A DNA stretch of 64,000 nt from Verrucomicrobiota bacterium (GTDB taxonomy: Bacteria > Verrucomicrobiota > Verrucomicrobiia > Limisphaerales > JADJPG01): contig JADJPG010000036.1 in NCBI GenBank assembly GCA_016713365.1, forward strand, positions 1 through 64,000, written 5' to 3'. Shown piece after piece: positions 11,774 to 20,274 of the stretch. The notes beneath the pieces were generated by a model. The model had not been told where the DNA came from. It was given only the letters and a program-made list of their open reading frames with translations, and ran no database searches. How positions within the stretch are numbered: the stretch's first letter is position 1; the number at the start of each line of letters is the position of its first letter. Both the position numbers and the translations under genes were made by a program.

Positions 11774-12517
11774 TCATCCCGCGTAACCTTCCATCGCCTT
11801 CAACATCTCCCGGACCGCAGCCTCCAGCCCGATGAAGACGGAGCGACTGACAATACTGTGACCAATGTTGAGCTCCACCAAGTGCGGGACGATGTGGAGG
11901 AGCGGCACATTCTCACAATTGAGGCCATGACCCGCATTCACTTGTAGTCCGAGCTGATGCGCCTGCTTCGCCGCGGCAATCAACCGCTCGAGCTCGATTT
12001 GCCGTTCGCGCTTGCGATGAAAGTGCTCCGCGTAAGCGCCGGTGTGCAGCTCGATGAACTGCGCACCAATCGCCATTGACGCGTCGACCTGAACCGGATC
12101 CGGAGCGATGAACAAGCTGACTTCAATGCCGGCGTCGTTCATTCGCTTGCGGGTTTCGGTTAATGCGGTGAGTTGTCCGGCAGCGTCGAGCCCTCCCTCG
12201 GTCGTCACTTCCTGACGCCTTTCCGGAACGAGGCAAACGATCTCCGGCCTGATCTTCAGAGCGAACTCCACGATCTCCGGAGTGTTGCCCATTTCCAAAT
12301 TCAGCCGCGTCTTGATCCGCCGCCGAAGCTCGACCACATCCTGCTCCTGAATGTGCCGTCTGTCTTCGCGAAGATGGGCGGTGATTCCGAGGGCGCCGAC
12401 GGATTCGCAGATTAGGGCCGCCTCGACGGGACAGGGTTCGCCTTCAGACTGGCCACGGTAGCGGGCTTCTCGAAGAGTGGCGACGTGGTCGATGTTTACG
12501 CCCAGCTTGAGTGGCAT
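11774..12517 (-). CDS. pdxJ: Pyridoxine 5'-phosphate synthase
   Basis: 247 residues, full length. PdxJ condenses 1-deoxyxylulose 5-phosphate with 3-amino-2-oxopropyl phosphate to make pyridoxine 5'-phosphate, the last ring-forming step of DXP-dependent vitamin B6 synthesis. The family signatures are all visible: KLGVNIDHVATLREAR at the N-terminus, ITAHLREDRRHI, the EMGNT motif, SLFIAPD, VNAGHGLN and ELNIGHSIVSRS near the C-terminus, which binds phosphate. It sits 14 nt downstream of a lipoprotein gene and 38 nt upstream of acpS, so these three probably form an operon. Confidence 0.97.
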   Translation of the reverse strand: MPLKLGVNIDHVATLREARYRGQSEGEPCPVEAALICESVGALGITAHLREDRRHIQEQDVVELRRRIKTRLNLEMGNTPEIVEFALKIRPEIVCLVPERRQEVTTEGGLDAAGQLTALTETRKRMNDAGIEVSLFIAPDPVQVDASMAIGAQFIELHTGAYAEHFHRKRERQIELERLIAAAKQAHQLGLQVNAGHGLNCENVPLLHIVPHLVELNIGHSIVSRSVFIGLEAAVREMLKAMEGYAG

Positions 12518-12531
12518 GGTCAGAGGGGGGC

Positions 12532-14190
12532 CTACTTTTTGCCGGGAACCGGAGAGATGGTTGGCTTCGGCGAATTCGCCCCTGGTTTTGCCGCGGGAGC
12601 GTTGGTCCCCAAGCGCGATTTCAGATTCGGCATCATATCGGGCAACCCGAAATCAAATGGGAAGCCCGGATAGTCCAGCCACAGCGAAAGTGTCGCGAGT
12701 TCGAATCCGGTGAAGCCCACATGCGAACGCCGCACGAGCACGAACTCCTGCGGGCTGGTCTGGGTGATTTCAGTCGCGGTGTTCCCGAGCTTTGGACCAA
12801 TGTCGACCAGCCAGCGTTTGGAGGCCGTGTTCGTGGATGGCGTCTTGCGACGGTTAATCAAGCTCGCGAGTTGGTAGAATTGCTTGCCGTGGTTAAGCCT
12901 GGCTTCAGTAATCTCCCAATCGTAGTAAACCAAATCGGTGCGTCCGCGGAACTGCGCGAACAAATCATCCGGAACCGGCGTGTGTTTGGGTGAGAGCGGA
13001 AAGAGACCGCCGATCAAGTACTCGTCCTTCCCGTTGACCGCCGGATTCAGCGAAGGCGTTATCCATGGCAAACCTCCCGCCAGCAGAAGTTCATACCTGT
13101 TCGTCCCAAACAGAAACCGCCCCTGAAGGTTGGTAAAACTATTCAACATCAGCCGGGGAACTCCCAGCGACAGCTGCTGCATCGCGTTGGTGGCGTTGGC
13201 GACTGGCACCGCAAAATTCATCCGACACTGGTCATTGTTCAGGCCCCACGCGGTGAATTGATTCGGCAAACGGTCCAGCCCCAGCTCGGAAAAGCCCTTC
13301 ACCTGCCGCAGGAAGGGAGCCAGTCCCTGACCAATCGTAAAGCTCGTCAACGGCTCGCTCACGATGTTGGTCGGGATCTTCCACGCTTCATACGACCACG
13401 GAATCTTGCCCGAGTATTGAAACCGCACTTCGGTTCGCAACCCATCTCCACGTCCCGAAACATTCGCGACAATCGGAGGGAGCGGCCACTGGGAGAAGAT
13501 AGGAAACCACGGGCGCAACGCCGGCAGGTCCGCGGCGAGATCGACAATCTGGTTCGACAACGCGGCGACAGGGCGTCCGGACTTCTTCACTTCCGCGAGC
13601 AACGCCGGAACTTGAACGAGCTTTCCATGTCCCAGACCGACGATCGTCCATTTGCCGGCGCGATAGACTTGAAGCGTGTCCGGCGCAGGCGACTTCTTGG
13701 TCTCCCAGCCTTTGAAGCTGTCGGCAGCGAGGTCACGCGGCGTCCCAAGCTTCCAAGCGGTTGCAAGCTGGCGGAGGTTCCGATCCCACAACTGACCACG
13801 ATCATCTGACACGGCCACAGCCAGCGCCATCTCCGCGCTTCCCGGCGCGCCACGCACCTCGATGAAGGCTTCTGAAGTCAGCAAGTCTTCCAGCAGCGGT
13901 TTCAGCAGTGGAGATTGATCCGTGGCACCCGCGGGCAGACTGCCTTTCCAAAACGGCAGCAAGGCGGCGGAGAATTTTTGCGCGATATCTGCCTTGAGAG
14001 CTGCCGTCGATGGTAACGCTTCAATTTCCTTGAAGCGGGCGGCATTAGTTCCGGGAGGCAAGCCGGCCCGGCCGGCATAGTGATACCGGAACAGCGGTCC
14101 CTTGTAAGATCGCGACCCGGCGTTTTGTTCGAAACACCCTCCAGCCAACAAGACCAGACCGAGTCCCAGCGCAGCGGCGACAATTTTCAT
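12532..14190 (-). CDS. Lipoprotein of unknown function
   Basis: 552 residues. The N-terminus MKIVAAALGLGLVLLAGGCFEQ is a lipoprotein signal with lipobox LAGGC, so the mature protein should be anchored through Cys19. The rest has no membrane helix or known catalytic motif. It reads like a β-rich secreted protein with phrases such as PWFPIFSQWPLPPIVANVSG and a Pro-rich C-terminal tail (KPGANSPKPTISPVPGKK). No family is recognised. It is 14 nt upstream of pdxJ on the same strand and likely begins that transcript, but nothing in it suggests a role in B6 synthesis. Confidence 0.7.
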   Translation of the reverse strand: MKIVAAALGLGLVLLAGGCFEQNAGSRSYKGPLFRYHYAGRAGLPPGTNAARFKEIEALPSTAALKADIAQKFSAALLPFWKGSLPAGATDQSPLLKPLLEDLLTSEAFIEVRGAPGSAEMALAVAVSDDRGQLWDRNLRQLATAWKLGTPRDLAADSFKGWETKKSPAPDTLQVYRAGKWTIVGLGHGKLVQVPALLAEVKKSGRPVAALSNQIVDLAADLPALRPWFPIFSQWPLPPIVANVSGRGDGLRTEVRFQYSGKIPWSYEAWKIPTNIVSEPLTSFTIGQGLAPFLRQVKGFSELGLDRLPNQFTAWGLNNDQCRMNFAVPVANATNAMQQLSLGVPRLMLNSFTNLQGRFLFGTNRYELLLAGGLPWITPSLNPAVNGKDEYLIGGLFPLSPKHTPVPDDLFAQFRGRTDLVYYDWEITEARLNHGKQFYQLASLINRRKTPSTNTASKRWLVDIGPKLGNTATEITQTSPQEFVLVRRSHVGFTGFELATLSLWLDYPGFPFDFGLPDMMPNLKSRLGTNAPAAKPGANSPKPTISPVPGKK

Positions 14191-14293
14191 TGTGATTCAC
14201 TTAGTTGCCAGAGAACCAACCGTTTGGCAAATACTAACCTGAACAGTATTAACGTCACTGCGGGTTACATCGGCTGGCTCACGTTTATGCCAA

Positions 14294-14323
14294 GAAAAAA
14301 GGCAGGCCATGACGGCCTGCCTT
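14294..14323 (-). terminator. Rho-independent terminator after rplI
   Basis: Stem AAGGCAGGCC (14299-14308) pairs with GGCCTGCCTT (14314-14323) around a 5-nt loop. On the minus strand the stem runs into TTTTTTC. It ends the prs-rplY-pth-rpsF-ssb-rplI transcript, 23 nt past the rplI stop. Confidence 0.9.
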
Positions 14324-14345
14324 GATAAAACCCATGAGGGAAAGT

Positions 14346-14912
14346 TTACTTAGTCTTTTTGGACTTCGCGTCTGCTTCGCCTTCGACCCGGCGTCCCCGC
14401 TTCTCGGTCTTCGGCGCTTCCTGCGAGCCCGTTGATTCGGTCGGAACCGCCACCGGAGTCAGGCTCTCAACCTTCACCTTCAACGTGGCTTTCACTTCCG
14501 GATGCAAACGGAGCTCGATCTCGTGCTCACCAGTGGTGCGGATCGGGTGGTCGAGATGAATTTTCTTCTTCTCGAGGGAGATGTCGAACTGATGCTTGAG
14601 TTCGTCAGCGATCGTACCGTTCGTGACGCTACCGAACATCTTGCCGTCGTCACCGGTCTTGACCTTCACAACGCAGGTCAGCTTGGTGATGCTCTTGGCG
14701 AGTTCGCTCATCGTGTTGAACTCATGCGCTTCGCGCTCGGCGCGGCGCTGGCGGAGAACTTCCAAGCGGCGCTTGTTCGCTCCGGTCACCGGAATGGCGA
14801 GTCCTTGAGGGAACAGGTAATTGCGCGCGTAGCCCGCTGCGACCTTCACCTGATCGGATTCGCCGCCGAGACCAACGATGTTGTGAGTAAGAATGACTTC
14901 AGTTTTTGCCAT
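14346..14912 (-). CDS. rplI: 50S ribosomal protein L9
   Basis: 188 residues, longer than the usual ~150 because of a charged C-terminal tail (about residues 150-188, ending EADAKSKKTK). L9 binds 23S rRNA near the L1 stalk and affects frame maintenance. The N-terminal domain shows VILTHNIVGLGGESDQVKVAAGYARNYLFP, the canonical L9 motif (LG..G..V.V..GYARN.L.P). The long connecting helix and the C-terminal domain (FGSVTNGTIADELK) follow. It is the last gene of the block, 41 nt after ssb, and is followed by a strong terminator. Confidence 0.97.
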   Translation of the reverse strand: MAKTEVILTHNIVGLGGESDQVKVAAGYARNYLFPQGLAIPVTGANKRRLEVLRQRRAEREAHEFNTMSELAKSITKLTCVVKVKTGDDGKMFGSVTNGTIADELKHQFDISLEKKKIHLDHPIRTTGEHEIELRLHPEVKATLKVKVESLTPVAVPTESTGSQEAPKTEKRGRRVEGEADAKSKKTK

Positions 14913-14953
14913 AACAAGAAAGCGTAAGTGTAAATCGAAATGTTCAGTATAAA

Positions 14954-15418
14954 TCAGAAGGGCACGTCGTCATCGGACGGCGGGCCGGAATCATCAGACG
15001 CCGCCGCAGGCGCCGGAGCCGGACGACTAGGGGCTGGGCGGGAACGAGGCGCATCCACTTCTCCACCTTCAGCAGCACCGCGACCACCAGAATCAAGGAA
15101 GGTGAAACTTTCCAGAACAACGCCGAGTCGACTGCGCTTCTGCCCGGTCTGCTTGTCGTCCCATTGATCGAGCTTCAACCGGCCTTCAACCAGAAGCGGC
15201 CGGCCCTTTTTCATGAACTGGGAGATGACCTCTGCCTGGCGACCAAAGGCGTCGATGTCGATGAAGGTAACTTCCTCCTTCTTCTCGCCAGTTTCAGAAG
15301 TCCAGTTCCGGTTCACAGCCAGGGCGAACTTCGCGATCGCCTTGCCGTTCGGGGTATAGCGCAACTCCGGGTCACGGGTCAGATTGCCCGCCAGAATGAC
15401 TTTGTTGAAGCTGGCCAT
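14954..15418 (-). CDS. ssb: Single-stranded DNA-binding protein
   Basis: 154 residues with an N-terminal OB fold: ASFNKVILAGNLTRDPELRYTPNGKAIAKFALAVNR, then the WxD.....QAE...F.KKGRPLLVEGRLK motif. A disordered Pro/Ala/Ser linker follows, and an acidic tip ends DDDVPF, which recruits partner proteins in this family. It binds and protects single-stranded DNA during replication and repair. It lies between rpsF and rplI as in many bacteria, but the S18 gene (rpsR) that often sits beside it is missing here. Confidence 0.97.
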   Translation of the reverse strand: MASFNKVILAGNLTRDPELRYTPNGKAIAKFALAVNRNWTSETGEKKEEVTFIDIDAFGRQAEVISQFMKKGRPLLVEGRLKLDQWDDKQTGQKRSRLGVVLESFTFLDSGGRGAAEGGEVDAPRSRPAPSRPAPAPAAASDDSGPPSDDDVPF

Positions 15419-15456
15419 AAAATGCTTGTCCGCGGCGCGGCGTGGCGTGGACCGGT

Positions 15457-15762
15457 TTACTTCGCCGGCACCGCCACCGGCGCCGAGGTGAAGAGCGCGC
15501 GGAAAACATCCGCGTTCAGCGCGAAGCGGGTGTGCAGGGTCGCAATCGCGGCCGGAGCGCTTTCGAAAATGATGTTCACATAGAAGCCCGTGGTGAACTT
15601 CTTGTCGGCGATGCGCGAAAAGGCACGCTTGTCCATCTTCTGGACCGTTTCAACCTTGCCACCGGCGTTGGTGATTTCGGCAGAGATCGCATCAATCGTT
15701 TCCTTGATGCCTTCTTCTTTGCCACTTGTGTTCAGGATGAACAGACCTTCGTATCGTTTCAC
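15457..15762 (-). CDS. rpsF: 30S ribosomal protein S6
   Basis: 101 residues, the normal size. S6 is a small-subunit protein that binds 16S rRNA together with S18. The start MKRYEGLFILNTSGKEEGIKE and the central MDKRAFSRIADKKFTTGFYV match the ferredoxin-like S6 fold. It is 24 nt downstream of pth and 38 nt upstream of ssb in the same transcript. Its usual partner gene rpsR is not in this cluster and must be elsewhere. Confidence 0.96.
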   Translation of the reverse strand: MKRYEGLFILNTSGKEEGIKETIDAISAEITNAGGKVETVQKMDKRAFSRIADKKFTTGFYVNIIFESAPAAIATLHTRFALNADVFRALFTSAPVAVPAK

Positions 15763-15786
15763 TCGAATAACCTTTCGTCGTTGTCG

Positions 15787-16374
15787 CTAAATTTTGACCG
15801 CACCGTTAAATTGACTCATGGCCTTGGCCACGCCGAACTTCAACCAGGATTCCACCTGGTCGCAGGCCCGTTGCAGGACTTTTTCCAAAACTTCCTGCTC
15901 ACCCGCACTAAACTGTGAGAGCACATGTCCGGCAATCTCACGGACCGCCTGATCGCGCCGGCCAATCCCAATCCGCTGCCGGGTGTATTCCCGGGTGCCC
16001 AGATGCTGCTCGACCGATTCGAGCCCATGATGGCCACCACTGCTACCGCTGCTGCGCAACCGAACTTCGCCAAGGGGAAGATCCGCGTCATCCACGACGA
16101 CCATCACCCGTTCTAGCGCGAACTTCCGGAATCCCACCAGCGCGCCAACTGACTCACCACTGAGATTCATGTATGTCTGCGGCTCGCAAAGCCACAAACG
16201 ATTTCCACCCAGATCAGCTTTGGCGATGCGGGCAGAGAATTTCTTCTCCATCGACCAATTCGCCTTCCACAACCCAGCCAGCCGTTCCGCGACCATGAAT
16301 CCGGCATTATGTCGGGTTCGTTCGTACTCCCGACCCGGATTGCCGAGCCCCACAATGAGATATTCATTCTCCAT
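15787..16374 (-). CDS. pth: Peptidyl-tRNA hydrolase
   Basis: 195 residues, the family length. It cleaves the ester bond of peptidyl-tRNAs released from stalled ribosomes, freeing the tRNA. The start YLIVGLGNPGREYERTRHNAGF carries the conserved Asn and the catalytic His of RHNAG. PQTYMNLSGESV is the substrate-binding Asn loop, DDADLPLGEVRLR holds the catalytic-site Asp, and GSSGGHHGLESV is the second conserved loop. It follows rplY (36 nt) and precedes rpsF. Pairing of L25/Ctc with Pth is common in bacteria. Confidence 0.97.
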   Translation of the reverse strand: MENEYLIVGLGNPGREYERTRHNAGFMVAERLAGLWKANWSMEKKFSARIAKADLGGNRLWLCEPQTYMNLSGESVGALVGFRKFALERVMVVVDDADLPLGEVRLRSSGSSGGHHGLESVEQHLGTREYTRQRIGIGRRDQAVREIAGHVLSQFSAGEQEVLEKVLQRACDQVESWLKFGVAKAMSQFNGAVKI

Positions 16375-16410
16375 GCAGGACGCGGCGGGCTGCCATCAGC
16401 CCACTGATAC

Positions 16411-17124
16411 TTACTTCTTCTTCTCGGCCGGCTTCTTCTCGTCGCCCTTGCCTGCTGCCGGCGCCTTCGCAGCGTCTCCGTCTTCCTTCTTCTCCTTGAT
16501 CATCTCCACTTCGCCGGTCGTAGCAGCAGCCGCATCCGCCGCAGCTTCCTGAGCTTCCGTGACCGGAGCCTTCACTGCGAGAACAGAAATATGTTTGTCA
16601 CCGAGAATCTCAACACCTTCCGGGGCCTTGATTTCACCGATGTGAATCGCCTTGCCGACTTCGAGAGCACTCACATCCACCACGATGACTTCCGGGAGAT
16701 CCTTGGGCAGACAGCGAACCTTGATCTTGTGCAAGACGTGTTCGAGAACGCCGCCACCACTCTTCACACCAACCGCTTCTCCGGTCGTTTCGACAGAAAC
16801 CATCACCGTGACCTTCTCGGTCTCGGAGATTTCCTGGAAATCAATGTGGAGCAGCTTGCCGGTCAACGAGTAGTGCTGCACTTCCTTCACGAGAGCGAGG
16901 CGCTTCGGCTTCGCATCCTTTTCCACCGTGAGATCGACGAGAAGATTCTCAGTGGCGGAGTGATGAATCAGATCCTCGATCGCCTTGCGGTCCACTTCGA
17001 GGCTCAGCGGCGTGGATTGACCACCGTAAATCACGGCAGGAATCCGGCCGGCGTCGCGAAGTTTCTTGGATCCACCGCGACGGCTCAGCGTCCGCGGAAA
17101 GGCGTTTAATGGTACAGATTTCAT
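16411..17124 (-). CDS. rplY: 50S ribosomal protein L25 / general stress protein Ctc
   Basis: 237 residues, the long Ctc/TL5 form. The N-terminal L25 domain (about 1-95; RTLSRRGGSKKLRDAGRIPAVIYG) binds 5S rRNA. The C-terminal TL5-type β domain (about 96-190; VTVMVSVETTGEAVGVKSGG...LEHVLHKIKVRCLP) is followed by an Ala/Lys/Glu-rich low-complexity tail from residue about 195. It lies 36 nt downstream of prs and 36 nt upstream of pth, the order usual in bacteria. Confidence 0.96.
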   Translation of the reverse strand: MKSVPLNAFPRTLSRRGGSKKLRDAGRIPAVIYGGQSTPLSLEVDRKAIEDLIHHSATENLLVDLTVEKDAKPKRLALVKEVQHYSLTGKLLHIDFQEISETEKVTVMVSVETTGEAVGVKSGGGVLEHVLHKIKVRCLPKDLPEVIVVDVSALEVGKAIHIGEIKAPEGVEILGDKHISVLAVKAPVTEAQEAAADAAAATTGEVEMIKEKKEDGDAAKAPAAGKGDEKKPAEKKK

Positions 17125-17160
17125 GTTCTTTAAATCAGCTTCGGTGAACCGCCGCGAGCA

Positions 17161-18105
17161 TCAGCTCGTCCGGCCACCCTTAAATTCAAACAGCGAAGTC
17201 ACAGACGAATTGCTATGGATTCGTTTGATGGCTTCGCCCAACAAACCGGCCACCGACAAGGTCGTAATTTTCACCCCGTCTATGGCGGGGCGGAGGACAG
17301 TATCAGTCGTGATTAGTTCGTCAATCTTTGATTTTCGGAGGCGCTCAATTCCCAAATCACTGAGGATCGCATGGGATACGCAGGCAAAGATCTTCTTCGC
17401 CCCGCGCTTGCGCAGCAGCGCCGCCGCATTCGTCAGCGTTCCAGCGGTTTCAGTCAAGTCATCCACCATCAGCACGTTCTTGCCGCGGATTTCGCCGATC
17501 ACCGCCACCGATTCCACTTCCGTTGCGCTCTTCCGGCGCTTCGCCACGATCGCCAGACTCGCGTCCAGCACTTGGGAATAGGCGTGCGCCATCTTCAAGC
17601 CGCCTACATCCGGGCTGACCACGACCAGGTCGTTCAGTTTCTTGGCTTTGAGGTATTCGAACATCACTGGCGAAGCGTAAAGATGATCCACCGGAATATC
17701 GAAGAAGCCCTGAATCTGCTGCGCGTGGAGGTCCACCGCCAGAACCCGGTTCGCACCAGCCGCAACAATCAAGTTCGCCACCAATTTGGCAGTGATGGGG
17801 ACGCGCGGTTGATCTTTGCGGTCCTGTCGGGCGTAGCCGTAGAACGGCAAGACGGCAGTAATGCGCGACGCGCTCGCCCGCCGCAACGCATCAATCATGA
17901 TGAACATCTCCATCAGATGATGGTTCGTCGGTGGGCTGCTCGACTGCACCACGAACACGTCCTCGCCACGGACGTTCTCGTCGATCTTCACAAACGTTTC
18001 CCCGTCAGGAAAGGCGCTGACGGAACACTTGCCCAACTCGATGCCGATCGATGCCGCGATCGACCGCGCCAAGGGCAGATTGGAATTGCCGCTAAATATT
18101 TTCAC
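17161..18105 (-). CDS. prs: Ribose-phosphate pyrophosphokinase
   Basis: 314 residues. It makes 5-phosphoribosyl 1-diphosphate (PRPP) from ribose 5-phosphate and ATP, feeding purine, pyrimidine, His and Trp synthesis. Visible motifs are the ATP/flexible-loop region PFYGYARQDRKDQPR, the Mg-binding VDLHAQQIQGFFDIPVDHL, VVVSPDVGG, and the PRPP loop VDDLTETAGT. The last has Glu where most bacterial enzymes have Asp (DTAGT or DTGGT). It heads the block prs-rplY-pth-rpsF-ssb-rplI, and a terminator just upstream (18131-18160) isolates it from the gene before. Confidence 0.97.
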   Translation of the reverse strand: MKIFSGNSNLPLARSIAASIGIELGKCSVSAFPDGETFVKIDENVRGEDVFVVQSSSPPTNHHLMEMFIMIDALRRASASRITAVLPFYGYARQDRKDQPRVPITAKLVANLIVAAGANRVLAVDLHAQQIQGFFDIPVDHLYASPVMFEYLKAKKLNDLVVVSPDVGGLKMAHAYSQVLDASLAIVAKRRKSATEVESVAVIGEIRGKNVLMVDDLTETAGTLTNAAALLRKRGAKKIFACVSHAILSDLGIERLRKSKIDELITTDTVLRPAIDGVKITTLSVAGLLGEAIKRIHSNSSVTSLFEFKGGRTS

Positions 18106-18130
18106 GCAATCGTGCTTGTGAATCCGAACG

Positions 18131-18160
18131 CAAAAGACAAAAGCCCACCCGAAGGTGGAC
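18131..18160 (-). terminator. Rho-independent terminator upstream of prs
   Basis: The hairpin at 18143-18160 (CCCACC / GGTGG around CGAA) is followed on the minus strand by TTTTGTCTTTTG. It ends transcription of the frame-broken gene at 18293-19664 just before prs. Confidence 0.8.
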
Positions 18161-18292
18161 CGAAATGAGGGCGCGAATCTAGCAATCGCGACTTCGAGCG
18201 CAAGCGGTTTTTTCCAAACACGTCAATTCGACGCAACGATTCGCAATCCGACACTGTCGCGACGCTTGGGAGCGACGCCTCCTCTCAGGTGG

Positions 18293-19664
18293 TCACTTCC
18301 GCCGGGGCGTGGGAAACTCCAACCTGGCTGTTCCGATCTCCGGCTTCACCACGAATTCGACCCGATGGCTCCGATGCACAGCGAACGTGATATCCGCCGT
18401 CTCGGCTTCGGTCGGCAGCGTGCGGAACGAATAGGTCCGCTCGTTTTCGGAAGTGCTGGAGCTTCCAGACGAAACATCCTCGCCTGAGTCCACCACCAGC
18501 CGCACAAAATCCAAATGCGTATTCGTGGCGAGCATGGAATGAGTCAGGTGGACGCCGCTGATCTGCGAGGATGACCAGCTCTCGTTCGTCAGCGGCGGTT
18601 TGCGGACCATGCTCCAACGTGATCGTCACCCCCAGAAAGTTCGTCGTCCATCCAACCCGATTCGTCGCACCCAACGAACCCAGCGGGACGTTGCGAAAGG
18701 TGATCAACTCGTCCAAACCATAACCTTTCGTCCGCTTGAGTTCGCACTCCAGCTTCCAAGCGCTTTCGCTCGGCCACAAACCTGGTCTGAAGGTAAAGTA
18801 CGGCTCGTCGTCACCACCCCATGACATGCTAGTCGTCTTCGCTGAATTGCCCGTCGCATCACTTATCCGCACCGAAGCCACACGCCAGACCTTGTTGGAA
18901 TCGGAGAGCGACCTTGCACCAAGCAAGCAAACGCACATGCCGCGAGAGGTGGAACTGTTCGTACCGAACTCAATGATTCGCGTGTTTCCCGGGCCTGTTT
19001 TGTGTGATGTCACATCACCATGGCCGGCGCTGACTTTCCTCATTGTCACCTCTATGTCTCCCACGCGTTTTGTTGACGGCAGAGCCTCGGGATTCCACTG
19101 CGGATACCGGCCGTATACCGGATTCTCAAATGAGAGGCTGCCGACGTGCTTCACCCCATCATTCCCCCCGCGATTAGTGAACTCAACCAGCAAGCTGGAA
19201 TCCCGCCGTGGCAGAACCGGAAAAACCAGTCGTTCAATTCCCATTCGCGAGCCCCACATATTCTCCTCGTCTCCAGATACAAAGCCCGTCTCATCCGCCA
19301 GCATTGCTGACACGTAGCCACCACGCATCGGCGCCACCGGTGAATTCGTCGACCTCTCCAGCCACACCACCAGACTCGCCTCCGCAGAACTGTAGGTCTG
19401 ATGAATCGCAGCCCGCGCTCCCAGCACATCCTTCGCAATCGTTCTAAACCGCACCGGAAGCTTCGCCACCAACCGCCCCAGCGGCGTGCCGAACAGATGA
19501 TTCGTCCCGTAGGTCACCGAAACGATGCGCACCGTGGTTCCATCCGGGAGAAGCAACGACTCCGACGCCGCAGGCTTCGACGGCAGGAACATGGCAACAA
19601 CGATCCCAAGCGCGAGCATCGCTGCGCCCAAAGCGAGAAACCACCTCCGTCTACCGGATGCCAT
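18293..19664 (-). CDS. Hypothetical membrane-anchored protein (frameshifted)
   Basis: About 456 residues when one frame break near 18605 is repaired. The N-terminus MASGRRRWFLALGAAMLALGIVVAMF is a membrane anchor or signal. The body is β-rich and Asn/Thr-rich with no enzyme motif I recognise. The main frame reads well to TNFLGVTITLEHGP and then turns into Arg-rich, unlikely sequence. The next frame continues RKPPLTNESWSSSQISGVHLTHS and closes with VHRSHRVEFVVKPEIGTARLEFP, a plausible end. It lies downstream of nuoA (99 nt), possibly co-transcribed. The break may be an assembly error or a real mutation. No function is assigned. Confidence 0.65.
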
Positions 19665-19763
19665 GAAAAGAAAATCTCCGTTAAACGCTCACCACGAGCG
19701 CGGACTGAAAGCTCCCGAACTATCCGGCCTGAAACTGAACTCCGTCGACGCTGCGCGCGCCGA

Positions 19764-20156
19764 TCAGCTCTTCCAGTCGAAGGCCCGTTTCTTCAGCGCG
19801 TAGATATAGCCGATGAACAAGACGCCGAGGAAGGACAGCATTCCACCGAGAATCAGATTCCGCGTCGCCGCATCCGCCAGCATTTCGCGATAGACCACCG
19901 CCCACGGATACATGAAGACGACTTCGATATCGAAGAGGATGAAAAGCATCGCCACCAAATAGAACTTCACCGACATGCGCGTGCTACCCTCGCCAATCGG
20001 CAGCATGCCGCACTCGTAGGCGGTGTCTTTGATTTTGCTCCGCTTGGAGCGCCAGCCCACGATCACGGACACCAACAGGGTGCCGAACGCGAACGCCACC
20101 GCCACGCCAGCCAGCAGCAACACCGGCACATACTGTCCCAATTGCGATTTTTCCAT
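19764..20156 (-). CDS. nuoA: NADH-quinone oxidoreductase subunit A
   Basis: 130 residues from MEKSQLGQ (20156); an ATG at 20231 would add an unlikely 25-residue leader. NuoA is a small membrane subunit of respiratory complex I with three helices. The conserved loop between helices 1 and 2 reads DTAYECGMLPIGEG, carrying the family's Glu-Cys-Gly, and the next segment MSVKFYLVAMLFILFDIEVVFMYPWA is the NuoA signature. In most bacteria nuoB follows directly. Here the downstream gene is an unrelated hypothetical one, so this copy is alone. It diverges from metG across a 118-nt promoter region. Confidence 0.96.
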   Translation of the reverse strand: MEKSQLGQYVPVLLLAGVAVAFAFGTLLVSVIVGWRSKRSKIKDTAYECGMLPIGEGSTRMSVKFYLVAMLFILFDIEVVFMYPWAVVYREMLADAATRNLILGGMLSFLGVLFIGYIYALKKRAFDWKS

Positions 20157-20274
20157 CGCCGCGAACTTAAAAACCACGGACGTTCTTTGGCAAGCCGATT
20201 CCCGGCCGCTGCAGCCAGCGCGCGCAGCCAATCATTGCCAACCCCCTGCGTGTCCGCCAAGCTGTCCGCCGCGA

